Source of the DNA: Clostridia bacterium
Lineage (GTDB): Bacteria; Bacillota; Clostridia; Oscillospirales; UBA644
Direction of reading: 5' to 3'
Length of the DNA stretch: 64,000 nucleotides
Assembly (NCBI GenBank): GCA_017934975.1
Contig: JAGBIM010000022.1
Span: 1 to 64,000 of the forward strand
Shown here: positions 16,482 to 26,736 of the stretch, one piece after another
Numbering within the stretch: the first letter of the stretch is position 1
How the letters are laid out: every line of letters starts with the position of its first letter
Notes under the pieces: model-generated
What the model saw: only the letters and a program-made list of their open reading frames with translations
The model's database searches: none
Told to the model about the DNA's origin: nothing
Made by a program: the position numbers and the translations under genes

Positions 16482-19253
16482 TCAATCCTTCTTCTCCAAA
16501 AGGGGCTTCAGATACCGTCCCGTATAAGATTGTTCACAAAGGGCAACCTGACGGGGCGTTCCTTGGGCCACGATCAAACCGCCGCCGTCTCCCCCTTCGG
16601 GGCCGAGATCGATGACGTGGTCACAGACCTTGATAACGTCCAGATTATGCTCAATCACCACCACCGTGTTTCCCGCGTCGGTCAGCCGCTGCAGAACGTC
16701 GATGAGACGGTGAACGTCGGCAGCGTGAAGCCCCGTGGTGGGCTCGTCCAGCACGTATACGGTCCGCCCCGTTGCCTTTCGGCTCAATTCCGTGGCAAGC
16801 TTCACCCGCTGGGCCTCACCGCCCGAAAGGGTGGTAGAGGATTGCCCCAACTTGATATATCCCAATCCCACGTCAAACAAGGTTTGCAGTTTCCGACGCA
16901 GAGACGGGAAATTCTCAAAGAATTTAAGGCCTTCCTCTACGGTCATTTCCAGGACTTCGTAGATGTTTTTCCCCTTGAATTTGATATCCAGGGTCTCCCG
17001 ATTATAGCGTTTTCCGCCGCACACGTCGCAGGGGACGTAGATATCGGGCAAAAAGTGCATTTCAATCTTCGTCACGCCGTCTCCCGCACAGGCCTCACAG
17101 CGTCCTCCCTCCACGTTGAAGGAGAAGCGACCTGCCGTGTACCCCTTCGCCTTCGCTTCGGGAGTCTGGGCAAACAAATCGCGGATTTCGTTAAACATCC
17201 CCGTATAGGTGGCGGGATTGGAGCGAGGGGTTCTGCCGATGGGGCTTTGGTCAATACAGACCACCTTATCCACGTACTCCAGCCCGTCGATGCCGTCGCA
17301 ATCCCCCGCGATCACATGAGTGCGGTTCAGGGACGAGGCAAGGGTTTTATAAAAAATTTCGTTGATCAGACTGGATTTCCCCGATCCGGAAACGCCGGTC
17401 ACGCAGGTAAACAACCCAACGGGGATGGAAACGTCAATCCCCTTCAGATTGTTTTGCCGCGCGTTACGAACCGTCAGAAAACGGTCCGATACGGGACGGG
17501 TCTTTTCGGGGACCTCAATCCGCTTTTTGCCGAAGAGGTAGTCTCCCGTAATCGAGCCTTCACATTGAGCAATTCCCGCAAATTCCCCGGAATAAACCAC
17601 TTCGCCTCCGTGAATCCCGGGACCGGGCCCGATATCCACCAGCCAATCCGCAGCGCGCATGGTGTCCTCGTCGTGCTCGACTACGATCAGAGTATTCCCC
17701 AAATCACGCAATTGTTTCAACGTAGAGATCAATTTTTCGTTATCCCGTTGATGAAGTCCGATGCTGGGCTCGTCCAGAATATACAAAACGCCCGTCAGAG
17801 AGGAGCCGATCTGGGTGGCAAGTCGAATTCGCTGGGATTCACCCCCCGAAAGGGTTGCGGAAGAGCGAGCCAGAGTAAGATAACCCAAGCCGACCCGTTC
17901 CAAAAAGCCGAGGCGGGAACGGATTTCCTTTAAAATCAGATCCGCGATGGCCGCATCCCGCGGAGAAAGCTGCAGATTCTCCACGAATTTCAAACCGTCC
18001 GTTACGGAAAGATGGCAGAATTGATCTATATTCAATCCGCCCACCGTAACCGCGAGAGAAAGCTCGTTGAGGCGGGCTCCGTGACAGTCGGGGCAGGGCT
18101 TGTTACTCATTAACGCTTCGTATTCGGATTTCGCATAGGGGCTGGAAGTTGCTTTATACCGCCGCTCCAGAGTGGGAATGATCCCTTCGAATTCGGCACA
18201 ACCGTACAAAAGATCCCGCACCGTTTCTTCCTTCAGCTTTGCAACGGGGGTGCTGAGCTGATCCCCGTTCCGCTTGAAGATGGTATTGACCGCTTTCAGC
18301 AAATAGGAGCTGGTGGTCAGATTCCCGAATCCCATGGCACTGATCGCCCCCTCCAGCACGTTTTTGGAAGGATCGGGGATCAAAAGCTCGGGGTCGATCC
18401 GCATCAGATGGCCGATGCCGCTGCAGGTTTTGCAGGCCCCCATGGGATTGTTGAAGGAAAACATCCGCGGCGTCAGTTCTTCTATGCCCAAATCGTGCTC
18501 GGGGCAGGAATAACGCTGAGAAAACATCCGATCCTCTTCCCCGTCGGTCACCAGAATAAGCCCTTTACTGATGCGGGAAGCGATTTCGCAGGAATCGGTC
18601 AGCCGGCGGCGGGCATCCTCCCGTACGGAAAGACGGTCCACCACGATCTCAATATTATGCTTTTTGTTTTTCTCCAAAGGAATTTCGTCCATCAGATCGC
18701 AAACGGTTCCGTCCACGCGAACGCGCACGAATCCGTTCTTGCGGTAATCGGCAAACAGTTTTGCGAATTCCCCTTTTCGGCCGCGGATAACGGGAGCCAG
18801 AATCTGAATACGGGTTCCTTCGGGATACGCAAGAATTCGGTCCACGATCTGATCCAGGGGCTGCTTTTTGATCTCAATTCCGCAAACGGGACAGTGAGGG
18901 ATCCCGACACGGGCGTACAGAAGACGGAGATAATCGTAAATCTCCGTCGTCGTCCCCACGGTGGAACGGGGATTTTTCGACGTGGTTTTCTGATCGATGG
19001 AAATGGCGGGAGAAAGCCCGTCAATGCTGTCCACGTCTGGCTTTTCCATCTGGCCGAGGAACATTCGGGCGTAAGAAGAAAGAGACTCCACGTATCGCCG
19101 TTGCCCTTCCGCATAAATCGTATCGAAGGCCAAGGAGGATTTTCCCGACCCGGAAAGGCCCGTAAACACGATAAATTTGTTTCGGGGCAGGGTCAGATCC
19201 ACGTTTTTCAGATTATTTTGCCGCGCACCGCGGATGATCAATTTATCAATCAC
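16482..19253 (-). CDS. uvrA: UvrABC system protein A
   Basis: The start is the GTG at 19253, 8 nt after AAGGAGG, giving 923 aa. The N-terminus is [19 protein letters not shown]. Two ABC ATPase modules are complete: [15 protein letters not shown] with [12 protein letters not shown], and [13 protein letters not shown] with [12 protein letters not shown]. Zinc-finger CxxC pairs are present ([27 protein letters not shown]). UvrA is the damage-recognition dimer of nucleotide excision repair and loads UvrB, whose gene lies 1 nt upstream. Confidence 0.97.
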   Translation of the reverse strand: MIDKLIIRGARQNNLKNVDLTLPRNKFIVFTGLSGSGKSSLAFDTIYAEGQRRYVESLSSYARMFLGQMEKPDVDSIDGLSPAISIDQKTTSKNPRSTVGTTTEIYDYLRLLYARVGIPHCPVCGIEIKKQPLDQIVDRILAYPEGTRIQILAPVIRGRKGEFAKLFADYRKNGFVRVRVDGTVCDLMDEIPLEKNKKHNIEIVVDRLSVREDARRRLTDSCEIASRISKGLILVTDGEEDRMFSQRYSCPEHDLGIEELTPRMFSFNNPMGACKTCSGIGHLMRIDPELLIPDPSKNVLEGAISAMGFGNLTTSSYLLKAVNTIFKRNGDQLSTPVAKLKEETVRDLLYGCAEFEGIIPTLERRYKATSSPYAKSEYEALMSNKPCPDCHGARLNELSLAVTVGGLNIDQFCHLSVTDGLKFVENLQLSPRDAAIADLILKEIRSRLGFLERVGLGYLTLARSSATLSGGESQRIRLATQIGSSLTGVLYILDEPSIGLHQRDNEKLISTLKQLRDLGNTLIVVEHDEDTMRAADWLVDIGPGPGIHGGEVVYSGEFAGIAQCEGSITGDYLFGKKRIEVPEKTRPVSDRFLTVRNARQNNLKGIDVSIPVGLFTCVTGVSGSGKSSLINEIFYKTLASSLNRTHVIAGDCDGIDGLEYVDKVVCIDQSPIGRTPRSNPATYTGMFNEIRDLFAQTPEAKAKGYTAGRFSFNVEGGRCEACAGDGVTKIEMHFLPDIYVPCDVCGGKRYNRETLDIKFKGKNIYEVLEMTVEEGLKFFENFPSLRRKLQTLFDVGLGYIKLGQSSTTLSGGEAQRVKLATELSRKATGRTVYVLDEPTTGLHAADVHRLIDVLQRLTDAGNTVVVIEHNLDVIKVCDHVIDLGPEGGDGGGLIVAQGTPRQVALCEQSYTGRYLKPLLEKKD

Positions 19254-19254
19254 G

Positions 19255-21231
19255 TTATTTTCCTCCTTGGATTCTGCGGATTTCATCCCGCAGCTTTGCC
19301 GCCGTTTCGAAGTCCAGTACCTTTGCGGCTTCGTTCATTTCGCGGCTCAATTTATCAATCAGGCGGCGTTTCTCGTCCTTGGAAAGAGTCTTGGGATCCA
19401 CGGTTTTCACCTTTTCCGTATCTTCCTTGGATAGGGTGGTAAAGTTCATGGTACCCTCCACCTTCTTCACGATGGTCTTGGGCACGATTCCGTGCTCCGC
19501 GTTGTATTCGGCCTGAATCGAGCGACGGCGTTCGGTTTCGCGAATAGCGCCCTCCATGGCGGGGGTCACGCTGTCGCCGTACATAATTACCTTCCCCTCC
19601 GCGTTGCGGGCGGCGCGGCCGATAATCTGTATCAACGAGGTTTCGTTCCGCAAAAAACCCTGCTTGTCCGCGTCCAGAATGGCAATCAGAGAGACCTCGG
19701 GAAGGTCCAATCCTTCCCGCAAAAGGTTGATCCCGACCAGAACGTCGAAATCTCCGCTCCGCAGGTCCTTCAGAATCTGGATCCGATCCAGGGTTTCGAT
19801 ATCGTGATGCAGATACCGTACGCGGATATCCATCTTCGCCAGATAATCCGCCAGGGACTCCGCAAGCTTTTTCGTGACGGTCACCACGAGAACCCGTTCG
19901 TTTTTCGCAACGCGCGCGTTGATTTCGCTCAACAGATCATCAATTTGCCCCTCCGTAGGACGGACGGATATTTCGGGATCCAGAAGACCCGTAGGACGGA
20001 TAATTTGTTCCACGATTTGCGAGGATTCGGTGCGTTCGAATTCCGCGGGAGTGGCGGAAACGTAAATCACCTGATTGACGCGTTCGTCGTATTCCGAAAA
20101 ATTCAGAGGGCGATTGTCAAAGGCCGAGGGCAAACGGAAGCCGTAATCCACGAGACTGGTTTTTCGGGAGCGATCTCCTCCGCCCATGCCCCGCACCTGA
20201 GGCAACGTGACGTGAGACTCGTCCACGAACATGAGATAATCTTTGGGGAAATAATCAAGCAACGTATGGGGCGTAGAACCGGGGGCTCTGCCCTCCAGGA
20301 TACGGGAATAGTTCTCCACGCCCTTGCAATACCCCACCTGCTTGAGGAACTCCACATCGTACATGGTACGCTCTGTAATGCGTTGTGCCTCGATCAGCTT
20401 CCCCTGCGCCGTAAACCAGGCCGCACGCTCCTCCATCTCCCGCAGAATCTCTTCGATGGCAAGATCCATTTTGTCGGGCGTAATCAAATAGTGTACCGCG
20501 GGGAAAATCGCGCGATAATCGTACCGGGCGATCAATTCCCCCGTGATGGGGTCAATTTCGGAAATCCGATCGATCTCATCGTCAAAAAACTCAATGCGAA
20601 TGAGACTTTTTTCCGAATCCGCAGGAAAAACCTCCACGATATCCCCATGCACGCGGAAGGTTCCGCGGGCAATATCAAAATCGTTGCGGGTATAGTGAAT
20701 GGCGGTCAATTCCCGAAGAAGGACCTCCCGATCCTTCCGCTGACCCACGCGAACCGAAACGACTTGGGAGCGGTAGGATTCCGGATCACCCAAGGCGTAA
20801 ATACAGGATACGCTGGCAACGATGATCACGTCCCGCCGCTCAAACAGAGCCGAGGTGGCGGAATGACGGAGACGGTCGATCTCGTCGTTGATGCTCATGT
20901 CCTTTTCGATATAAGTGTCCGTGTGGGCAATATAGGCTTCCGGTTGGTAATAATCGTAGTAACTGACGAAATATTCCACCGCGTTATTGGGGAAAAATTC
21001 CCGGAATTCGGAGCACAACTGAGCCGCGAGGGTTTTATTGTGTGCCAGAATCAAGGTAGGACGATTCATTTGGGCGATGATATTCGCCATCGTAAAGGTC
21101 TTGCCGGAGCCGGTAACCCCGAGCAGCGTCTGCCGCTTGGAACCGTTCTTCAGACCGCGAACCAAATCTTCAATTGCTTTGGGCTGATCCCCTTTGGGCT
21201 GATAATCCGATACCAATTCAAACCGATCCAA
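19255..21231 (-). CDS. uvrB: UvrABC system protein B
   Basis: The start is a TTG at 21231 (658 aa), 8 nt after GGAAGGGAG; no ATG is available before [16 protein letters not shown]. Walker A is [10 protein letters not shown], the beta-hairpin region is [12 protein letters not shown], and the helicase motifs DEShVTLPQ and QIIGRAARN are present. The C-terminal UVR motif for UvrC binding ([16 protein letters not shown]) is intact. The likely promoter is weak at -35. I found no convincing Gram-positive LexA box (CGAACxxxxGTTCG) in front of it. Confidence 0.97.
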   Translation of the reverse strand: MDRFELVSDYQPKGDQPKAIEDLVRGLKNGSKRQTLLGVTGSGKTFTMANIIAQMNRPTLILAHNKTLAAQLCSEFREFFPNNAVEYFVSYYDYYQPEAYIAHTDTYIEKDMSINDEIDRLRHSATSALFERRDVIIVASVSCIYALGDPESYRSQVVSVRVGQRKDREVLLRELTAIHYTRNDFDIARGTFRVHGDIVEVFPADSEKSLIRIEFFDDEIDRISEIDPITGELIARYDYRAIFPAVHYLITPDKMDLAIEEILREMEERAAWFTAQGKLIEAQRITERTMYDVEFLKQVGYCKGVENYSRILEGRAPGSTPHTLLDYFPKDYLMFVDESHVTLPQVRGMGGGDRSRKTSLVDYGFRLPSAFDNRPLNFSEYDERVNQVIYVSATPAEFERTESSQIVEQIIRPTGLLDPEISVRPTEGQIDDLLSEINARVAKNERVLVVTVTKKLAESLADYLAKMDIRVRYLHHDIETLDRIQILKDLRSGDFDVLVGINLLREGLDLPEVSLIAILDADKQGFLRNETSLIQIIGRAARNAEGKVIMYGDSVTPAMEGAIRETERRRSIQAEYNAEHGIVPKTIVKKVEGTMNFTTLSKEDTEKVKTVDPKTLSKDEKRRLIDKLSREMNEAAKVLDFETAAKLRDEIRRIQGGK

Positions 21232-21273
21232 AAAGAATGCTCCCTTCCGTCTATCGAAATTTTCTTAAACTAT

Positions 21274-21302
21274 ATTATAGCATAAAATACGATATATTAG
21301 AA
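21274..21302 (-). promoter_or_regulatory. Putative promoter of the uvrB run
   Basis: Minus strand TTCTAA (21302-21297), 17 bp, TATAAT (21279-21274). The -10 is perfect and the -35 is poor. Confidence 0.5.
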
Positions 21303-21406
21303 GCATAAGAACAAAAATGTCAAAAAAAAATCATATCCCATCCCTCGATGCAAAAAAAGCGAAAAAAGCATATAATGGCACAGAATTTGAATGGGAGGAC
21401 CAGGTT

Positions 21407-22465
21407 ATGAACGGAAACACCATCCGCACCTTTTTGGGAGCCAATTCGTCTGTGGGGTTCTACAGTCTTTACGAGACGTTCGTGAAGGATTCCCGAACGA
21501 TCGTCATCAAAGGAGGCCCGGGCAGCGGAAAAAGCGGGCTGATGAAAAAAATCGCCGTATACGCAAACAGAAAAGGGCTTTTTACGGAGTATTGCTACTG
21601 CTCCTCCGACGGGGATTCCTTGGACGGGATCCGCATTCCGGAGAAAAAGCTGTGCGTAGTAGACGGCACGTCGCCCCACTTGATTGAACCGAAATTCCCG
21701 GGGGCAAAGGACGAAATATTCTACACGGGAAGCTTCTGGGACGGAAAAAAACTCCGAAACTCCTTATCGGAGATTCAGGATCTGACCGAACGGATTCAGG
21801 GTTGCTTCCGGCGGGCCTACCGATATCTGTCTGCGGGAGGGAGCGCCGCAGAGGATCTGCGCGCAACGGTCGGAAAGAAAACCGATCGGGATAAAATGCG
21901 GGAATTTGCAAAGAAATTAATCCGTAAACACGTAAAAAAAGAAAACAGAACAAGTGTTATATATCCGCGTTTTCTTTCGGGAATCACGCCGCAAGGGATC
22001 CGCGTCAACCGAGACACCGTATACACCCTGGCGGAAAAGGTCTTTGTCCTGCACGATCCTTTCCGCGCAGGGGTTCCTTTCCTGGAAGCAATCATCGAAG
22101 GGGCCATCGAATCGGGGCAGGATCTTTTCGTCTTTTACGATCCCCTTTGCCCCACGGTACCCGAACACGTTGCCCTTCCGTCGGCCGGAGTTGCCTTCGT
22201 AACCGAAAACAAAATCCACGCCTTTGAGCCCCAAAACGCGTACCGAATTCACACGGAACGTTTCTGTACTCTTGACAAAAAAGAAAATGAACGTTTTTCC
22301 GTTGCGGAAAAATTCCTTTCCGCCTGCCTGAACGAAGCGTTGGAATCCCTGAAGCGGGAAAAGGCATATCACGACGATCTGGAGGAATTCTACGTGGAAG
22401 CGATGGATTTCAAAAAGATGAATTTAGTCACGGATAAATGGATTGAAACGATTTTTCGGAAATAA
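21407..22465 (+). CDS. PRK06851-like P-loop ATPase
   Basis: I chose the ATG at 21407 (352 aa) because GGAGG lies 8 nt upstream and a TATAAT at 21371 lies in front of it; the longer frame from 21317 would include that promoter. Walker A is VIKGGPGSGKSGLMKKI near residue 30. A sensor-like YCSSDGDSLDGIRIPE and VVDGTSPHLIEP follow, and the second half holds LHDPFRAGVPFLEAII. This fits a Firmicute family of uncharacterised ATPases annotated PRK06851. No partner gene is evident. Confidence 0.72.
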   Translation: MNGNTIRTFLGANSSVGFYSLYETFVKDSRTIVIKGGPGSGKSGLMKKIAVYANRKGLFTEYCYCSSDGDSLDGIRIPEKKLCVVDGTSPHLIEPKFPGAKDEIFYTGSFWDGKKLRNSLSEIQDLTERIQGCFRRAYRYLSAGGSAAEDLRATVGKKTDRDKMREFAKKLIRKHVKKENRTSVIYPRFLSGITPQGIRVNRDTVYTLAEKVFVLHDPFRAGVPFLEAIIEGAIESGQDLFVFYDPLCPTVPEHVALPSAGVAFVTENKIHAFEPQNAYRIHTERFCTLDKKENERFSVAEKFLSACLNEALESLKREKAYHDDLEEFYVEAMDFKKMNLVTDKWIETIFRK

Positions 22466-22479
22466 TATCGAAAAAGGGC

Positions 22480-22525
22480 TTGACAAATCAAAAAAACCGT
22501 GATACAATACAACTGTTATATAACA
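22480..22525 (+). promoter_or_regulatory. Promoter and palindrome before the TetR gene
   Basis: TTGACA (22480-22485), 17 bp, TACAAT (22503-22508). The 12-bp palindrome TGTTATATAACA (22514-22525) covers the predicted transcription start, which is a typical autoregulatory operator position. A related palindrome occurs at 51551. Confidence 0.6.
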
Positions 22526-22549
22526 TTTTTTATAAGGAGGGGGATCTCC

Positions 22550-23116
22550 ATGCCGCCTAAAGTAAAAACGTCGAGAGACGACATTATCACCGCAGCGCTG
22601 GAACTGATCCGAAAAGAAGGAGAGCAGGGATTAAACGCCCGCGCCATTGCAACGGCGTTGGGGTGCTCCACTCAACCAATCTACTTTAATTTTGATTCCA
22701 TGGACACCCTGAAGGGAGAGGTGCGTAAGCAAGCGGAAGGAATTTACGAAGCCTTCGTTCAAAAGGAGACGGAAAAGGGGAAATATTCGGATTACGAGGC
22801 AAAGCAAATTGCCTATATCCGTTTTGCAAACAAAGAAAAACACTTATTTAAACTTCTGTTCCTCTGCGATCACGATTCTCCCGAGGAATCCGCAGAAGCA
22901 CTGGCGGAAAACGCGCGCGTTATCCGGGAAGAAACGGGAATCTCCCCCACCGACGCCTTTTATTTCCACCTGGAAATGCAATCCTGCGTGCATGGAATTG
23001 CGACGATGCTGGCCACGAATCAGCTTTCCTGGGACGGAAAGATCGTCAGCAAACTGCTTTCTGACGTTCAACAGGGGCTTCTGACCAAATACGGGGACGG
23101 GGAAGGAATTCAATAA
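22550..23116 (+). CDS. TetR/AcrR family regulator
   Basis: The ATG at 22550 (188 aa) lies about 10 nt after AAGGAGGGGG. Residues 1-50 are a TetR HTH (IITAALELIRKEGEQGLNAR, AIATALGCSTQPIYFNF). The helical C-terminal ligand domain is of the TetR_C type found in many Clostridia (AKQIAYIRFANKEKHLFKLLF). It stands upstream of the MFS transporter, which it may control along with itself. The ligand is unknown. Confidence 0.85.
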   Translation: MPPKVKTSRDDIITAALELIRKEGEQGLNARAIATALGCSTQPIYFNFDSMDTLKGEVRKQAEGIYEAFVQKETEKGKYSDYEAKQIAYIRFANKEKHLFKLLFLCDHDSPEESAEALAENARVIREETGISPTDAFYFHLEMQSCVHGIATMLATNQLSWDGKIVSKLLSDVQQGLLTKYGDGEGIQ

Positions 23117-23153
23117 AAGTCAACATTCCTCACTTTTTTCGCAATTTCCTCCC

Positions 23154-23182
23154 TTTACAACCGCGAATAACTCTGTTATACT
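23154..23182 (+). promoter_or_regulatory. Promoter of the MFS transporter gene
   Basis: TTTACA (23154-23159), 17 bp, TATACT (23177-23182). Confidence 0.6.
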
Positions 23183-23296
23183 GTACGCGTGTTGAGTCGT
23201 TACCTACATTATACCACGCAAAAAGTACATTGCAATTGCTTTTCTTGGCGAATGAGTTTGCATTTTTCGTCAAAATAATAAAAAGGAAATAAAAAC

Positions 23297-24586
23297 ATGA
23301 ACAAAACGACAATCGGTCAAGTCTCTAACGGATCGCAAAGCAAACGATTCAAACTTTACGGCTGGTTAATGCTGTTAAGCTTCGGCATTACATATCTGTT
23401 TTTCTACAACGGCCGACAGAACATCAACCTGGTCATGAGCGAGATGGCGGAAGATTTCGGATCCTCCACCGCCGCCCTCGGAGTAGTCTCCTCCGCCCTC
23501 TTCTGGTGCTACGCCTTCGGACAGCTGATCAACGGACGTCTGGGCGCTTATTTCGGATACAAGCGGTTTATGATGGTTGGGATCGTCGCTTCGGCAGTCA
23601 TCAACGTGGTCATCTCCTTCCAACATTCCATCCCCGTAATTGCCATACTGTGGGGCTTGAACGGATTTTTCCAATCTATGGTCTGGGCAAACGGTCTGGG
23701 CGTGCTTAACAAATGGTGGCCGAAAAAGAACCGCGGATTTGCAACGGGTCTGACCACGGCATTCTCGGGCATGGCGCAGGTGGTTACGTATCTGACCGTC
23801 CTCCTTTGCCTTGACTGGAATCCCGAATGGGGCTGGCGTGCCGCCTTCCGTTATCCCATGATCCCCATGCTGGTTATGCTCATTGCGTTTTTCTTTTTCT
23901 TCAAAGAGAAACCCGAAGACGTGGGGCTGGAACCCCTCAACGAAAGCGATCCCAACGCTGCCGCCCTGGAAGCCGCGGTCCAAAAGAACGGGTATCTTTA
24001 TCCTTACAAAGTTCTGTTTTCCGAACCGAAGGTTTGGTTGTTCTGTCTGATTTCCGCCATTGCCGGCGTGGGCCGTTACGGTCTTCTGACCTGGATTCCC
24101 ACGTATTTTACGGAACAACTGGGGCTTTCCATTAAAAACGGAATTCTAAGTTCCATCCTTCTCCCCCTCGGGCAGGCTTGTGCCATGTTCCTCTTCCCTT
24201 TGATCACGGACAAATTGCTGAAGGGCAAACGGGAGCCCATGCTGATCATCGCATCCTGCGTCACAATCATCGGGATGGTGGCATTCCCCTTCATTCAGAG
24301 CCAACCTCTTGCCTCGGGAATGTTGTTCCTCCTCGGCGTGTTTGCCATGGTCACGGGCGTAATCTGGGCCATTGCGGGGGATATCGGAGGAAAAGCGCTT
24401 TCCTCCACCGTCGTAGGGATCTTCGACTGGGCTGTTTATATGGGGGCTGCCATCCAGGCCTCGGTCTTCGGATTCGTCAAGGACCTCTTCGGCTGGCCTG
24501 CAATCTTCATCACCATCGGAGCTTTGTACATCATTCTGATCGTGCTGACGATGATTGCAAAGAACATGAAAACGAAAAACATCTGA
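23297..24586 (+). CDS. MFS transporter, organophosphate:phosphate antiporter-like
   Basis: The protein has 429 aa with about 12 hydrophobic segments. Segment 1 ends in FFYNGRQNINL; the GRLGAYFGYKRF loop is the MFS signature between TM2 and TM3; NKWWPKKNRGFATGLTTAFSG and the central FKEKPEDVGLEPL loop resemble the GlpT/UhpT/hexuronate branch. The substrate cannot be assigned. It could be a sugar phosphate, a glycerol phosphate or a sugar acid. The gene is preceded by a TetR regulator and its own promoter. Confidence 0.8.
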   Translation: MNKTTIGQVSNGSQSKRFKLYGWLMLLSFGITYLFFYNGRQNINLVMSEMAEDFGSSTAALGVVSSALFWCYAFGQLINGRLGAYFGYKRFMMVGIVASAVINVVISFQHSIPVIAILWGLNGFFQSMVWANGLGVLNKWWPKKNRGFATGLTTAFSGMAQVVTYLTVLLCLDWNPEWGWRAAFRYPMIPMLVMLIAFFFFFKEKPEDVGLEPLNESDPNAAALEAAVQKNGYLYPYKVLFSEPKVWLFCLISAIAGVGRYGLLTWIPTYFTEQLGLSIKNGILSSILLPLGQACAMFLFPLITDKLLKGKREPMLIIASCVTIIGMVAFPFIQSQPLASGMLFLLGVFAMVTGVIWAIAGDIGGKALSSTVVGIFDWAVYMGAAIQASVFGFVKDLFGWPAIFITIGALYIILIVLTMIAKNMKTKNI

Positions 24587-24615
24587 TTCCGCAAAGAAAA
24601 GTTAACAACGGCAAA

Positions 24616-24638
24616 AGCGAGGTGAACATCACCTCGCT
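24616..24638 (+). terminator. Hairpin after the MFS gene
   Basis: AGCGAGGTGA, a 3-nt loop and TCACCTCGCT. Only TCGTCT follows, so termination would be weak. Confidence 0.45.
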
Positions 24639-24739
24639 TCGTCTATGATAAATTCTTTATTTTAAATTTCGTGCAGTATAATTCTCCAATGATTACAAAT
24701 AATAACAGCACAATTTGTCATTCAAGGAGAAGTGAATAT

Positions 24740-25282
24740 ATGAAAGCAACGGGTATCGTCAGGAGGATTGACGATTTGGGGCGGATCGTTATTCCCAAAG
24801 AAATTCGCAAAACCATGCACATCCGCGAAGGAGCACAGTTGGAAATCTTCACGGATAACAGTGGAGGCGTGATCTTCAAGAAATATTCCCCCATCGGAGA
24901 GTTGGACGAATCGGCGGCAGATTATGCGGAAACCGTAGCCAGGATCACGGGAAACACCGTGGCGGTGGTGGATCGGGATTCGGTGGTTGCCGCGGCCGGT
25001 CCCGCAAAACGGGAACTGCAGAACAAGCAGGTTTCCAAGGACGCACAAACCCTGATCGAAGGGAGAAAGCAGTACGTCTACCGCATCGGCGAAGATCGGA
25101 AGCCTCTTTGCCAAGACCTGGAAAAGGCCTATGCCGGCGTAGTAAATCCAATTCTGCTGGAGGGAGACGCCATCGGCGCGCTGGTCATGCTGATTCCCGA
25201 AATGGGGAACGCCCCCAGTGACGCGGATACGAAGGTCCTTTCCGCCGCCGCACAGATCTTAAGCAAGCAAATCGAAACCTGA
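24740..25282 (+). CDS. spoVT: Stage V sporulation protein T
   Basis: The ATG at 24740 gives 180 aa, the size of SpoVT. Residues 1-50 are an AbrB-type swapped-hairpin DNA-binding domain (MKATGIVRRIDDLGRIVIPK, EIRKTMHIREGAQLEIF). Residues 60-180 form the GAF-like C-terminal domain (GNTVAVVDRDSVVAAAG, GALVMLIPEMG). In Bacillus SpoVT modulates sigma-G genes in the forespore. It is a single gene with a strong terminator after it. Confidence 0.95.
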   Translation: MKATGIVRRIDDLGRIVIPKEIRKTMHIREGAQLEIFTDNSGGVIFKKYSPIGELDESAADYAETVARITGNTVAVVDRDSVVAAAGPAKRELQNKQVSKDAQTLIEGRKQYVYRIGEDRKPLCQDLEKAYAGVVNPILLEGDAIGALVMLIPEMGNAPSDADTKVLSAAAQILSKQIET

Positions 25283-25287
25283 CGAAA

Positions 25288-25319
25288 AACGCTCACGGAA
25301 CCTGCCGTGAGCGTTTTTT
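25288..25319 (+). terminator. Terminator of spoVT
   Basis: AACGCTCACGG, a 6-nt loop and CCGTGAGCGTT, then T5. Confidence 0.85.
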
Positions 25320-25332
25320 ATCCGAAAACGAC

Positions 25333-25361
25333 TTGACAAAACGGAAAAAAACGGGTATACT
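25333..25361 (+). promoter_or_regulatory. Promoter of the MATE gene
   Basis: TTGACA (25333-25338), 17 bp, TATACT (25356-25361). Confidence 0.75.
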
Positions 25362-25394
25362 GTATTCGTATTAAAAAAGGAGTCTCCCCGTTCC

Positions 25395-26723
25395 ATGGAA
25401 ATCAAGCTTTCGGATCACTTTACATACAAACGGTTGCTACGGTTCACATTTCCCGCAATGGTCATGATGGTGTTCACCTCCCTCTACGGTGTGGTGGACG
25501 GCTTTTTCGTGGCAAATTATGCCGGAAAAACCGCCTTGGCAGCCATCAACTTCGTCTATCCGATTCTGAACATTCTTGCCATCTTCGGGTATATGTTCGG
25601 AACGGGCGGAAGCGCACTGGTTGCAAAAACCCTGGGGGAAGAAAAGCGAGAAAAGGCCAATCAACTCTTCTCTTTGTTCGTATACGTTTGCACGGCTCTG
25701 GGGATTCTGTTTTCGGTCCTGGGCGTCTTTTTGCTCCGCCCCTTGATGGAAACCCTGGGCGCGGAAGGAGAAATGCTGAACGAAGCGTATCTGTACGGGA
25801 ATATTCTGCTGATTTCGCTCCCCTTCTGGAATCTGCAGTTTCTGTTCCAGATCTTTTTTGCAACGGCAGAAAAGCCGAAACTCGGACTTCTCGTTACCCT
25901 GCTGGCGGGTGGGATCAACATGACCCTTGACGCGTTGTTCGTGGCGGGATTCGGCTGGGGACTGGTGGGGGCCGCCATCGCAACGGCTCTCAGCCAGTTT
26001 GCGGGAGGCGCGTTGCCGCTGATCTTCTTTTTCCGAAAAAACAAAACGCCCCTCCGTCTCGGAAAAACGAATTGGGATTCCAAAGCGCTGTTGCGAGGCT
26101 TTTCAAACGGCTTATCCGAGCTGGTCTCGGGCATTTCCGGATCTTTGGTCGGGATTCTTTACAACACACAACTGCTTCATTATGCGGGAGAGGACGGCGT
26201 TGCGGCGTACAGTATCATGATGTACGTATCCTTCGTCTTCATCGGGATTTTCTTTGGATACGCAAACGGATCCGCACCGATTATCGGATATCATTACGGA
26301 GCAAAGAATCACGAAGAATTACGCAATCTGTTCCGAAAAAGCGCGGTCTTGAACGGACTTGCTTCCCTCGGGATGTTCCTCAGCGCCTTTTTGCTTTCCG
26401 TGCCTTTATCCTGGATTTTCTCGGGGCAAGATCCTGTATTGTACGAAATGACCCTGCACGGATTTCGAATCTACGCCTTTTCGTTTTTGTTCTCCGGAAC
26501 GGCAATTCTCGGATCCTCCTTCTTCACGGCACTTAACAACGGTCCCGTATCCGCCGCAATCTCCTTTTTACGCACGGTAGTGTTTCAGGTGGCCTGCGTA
26601 CTGTTGTTCCCCACGTTCTGGGGCCTCTCCGGGATCTGGCTTTCCGTTGTGGTGGCGGAATTCCTTGCGGCGGCCGTAGCTATCCTGTTTCTGCTCGGAA
26701 ACCGAAAAAAATACCGTTATTAA
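25395..26723 (+). CDS. MATE family efflux transporter
   Basis: The protein has 442 aa and 12 predicted transmembrane segments arranged as two MATE repeats: PAMVMMVFTSLYGVVDGFFV with NYAGKTALAAINFVYP, and ELVSGISGSLVGILYNTQL in the second half. NorM/DinF-type MATE proteins export cationic drugs or metabolites with Na+ or H+. It lies 13 nt before a Spo0A-like gene on the same strand, so the two are probably co-transcribed. Confidence 0.9.
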   Translation: MEIKLSDHFTYKRLLRFTFPAMVMMVFTSLYGVVDGFFVANYAGKTALAAINFVYPILNILAIFGYMFGTGGSALVAKTLGEEKREKANQLFSLFVYVCTALGILFSVLGVFLLRPLMETLGAEGEMLNEAYLYGNILLISLPFWNLQFLFQIFFATAEKPKLGLLVTLLAGGINMTLDALFVAGFGWGLVGAAIATALSQFAGGALPLIFFFRKNKTPLRLGKTNWDSKALLRGFSNGLSELVSGISGSLVGILYNTQLLHYAGEDGVAAYSIMMYVSFVFIGIFFGYANGSAPIIGYHYGAKNHEELRNLFRKSAVLNGLASLGMFLSAFLLSVPLSWIFSGQDPVLYEMTLHGFRIYAFSFLFSGTAILGSSFFTALNNGPVSAAISFLRTVVFQVACVLLFPTFWGLSGIWLSVVVAEFLAAAVAILFLLGNRKKYRY

Positions 26724-26736
26724 GACGAGGAATTTT

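Noticed and set aside
19492-21285. 597-codon open frame antisense to uvrB
   Set aside because: Shadow of uvrB; no initiation signals.
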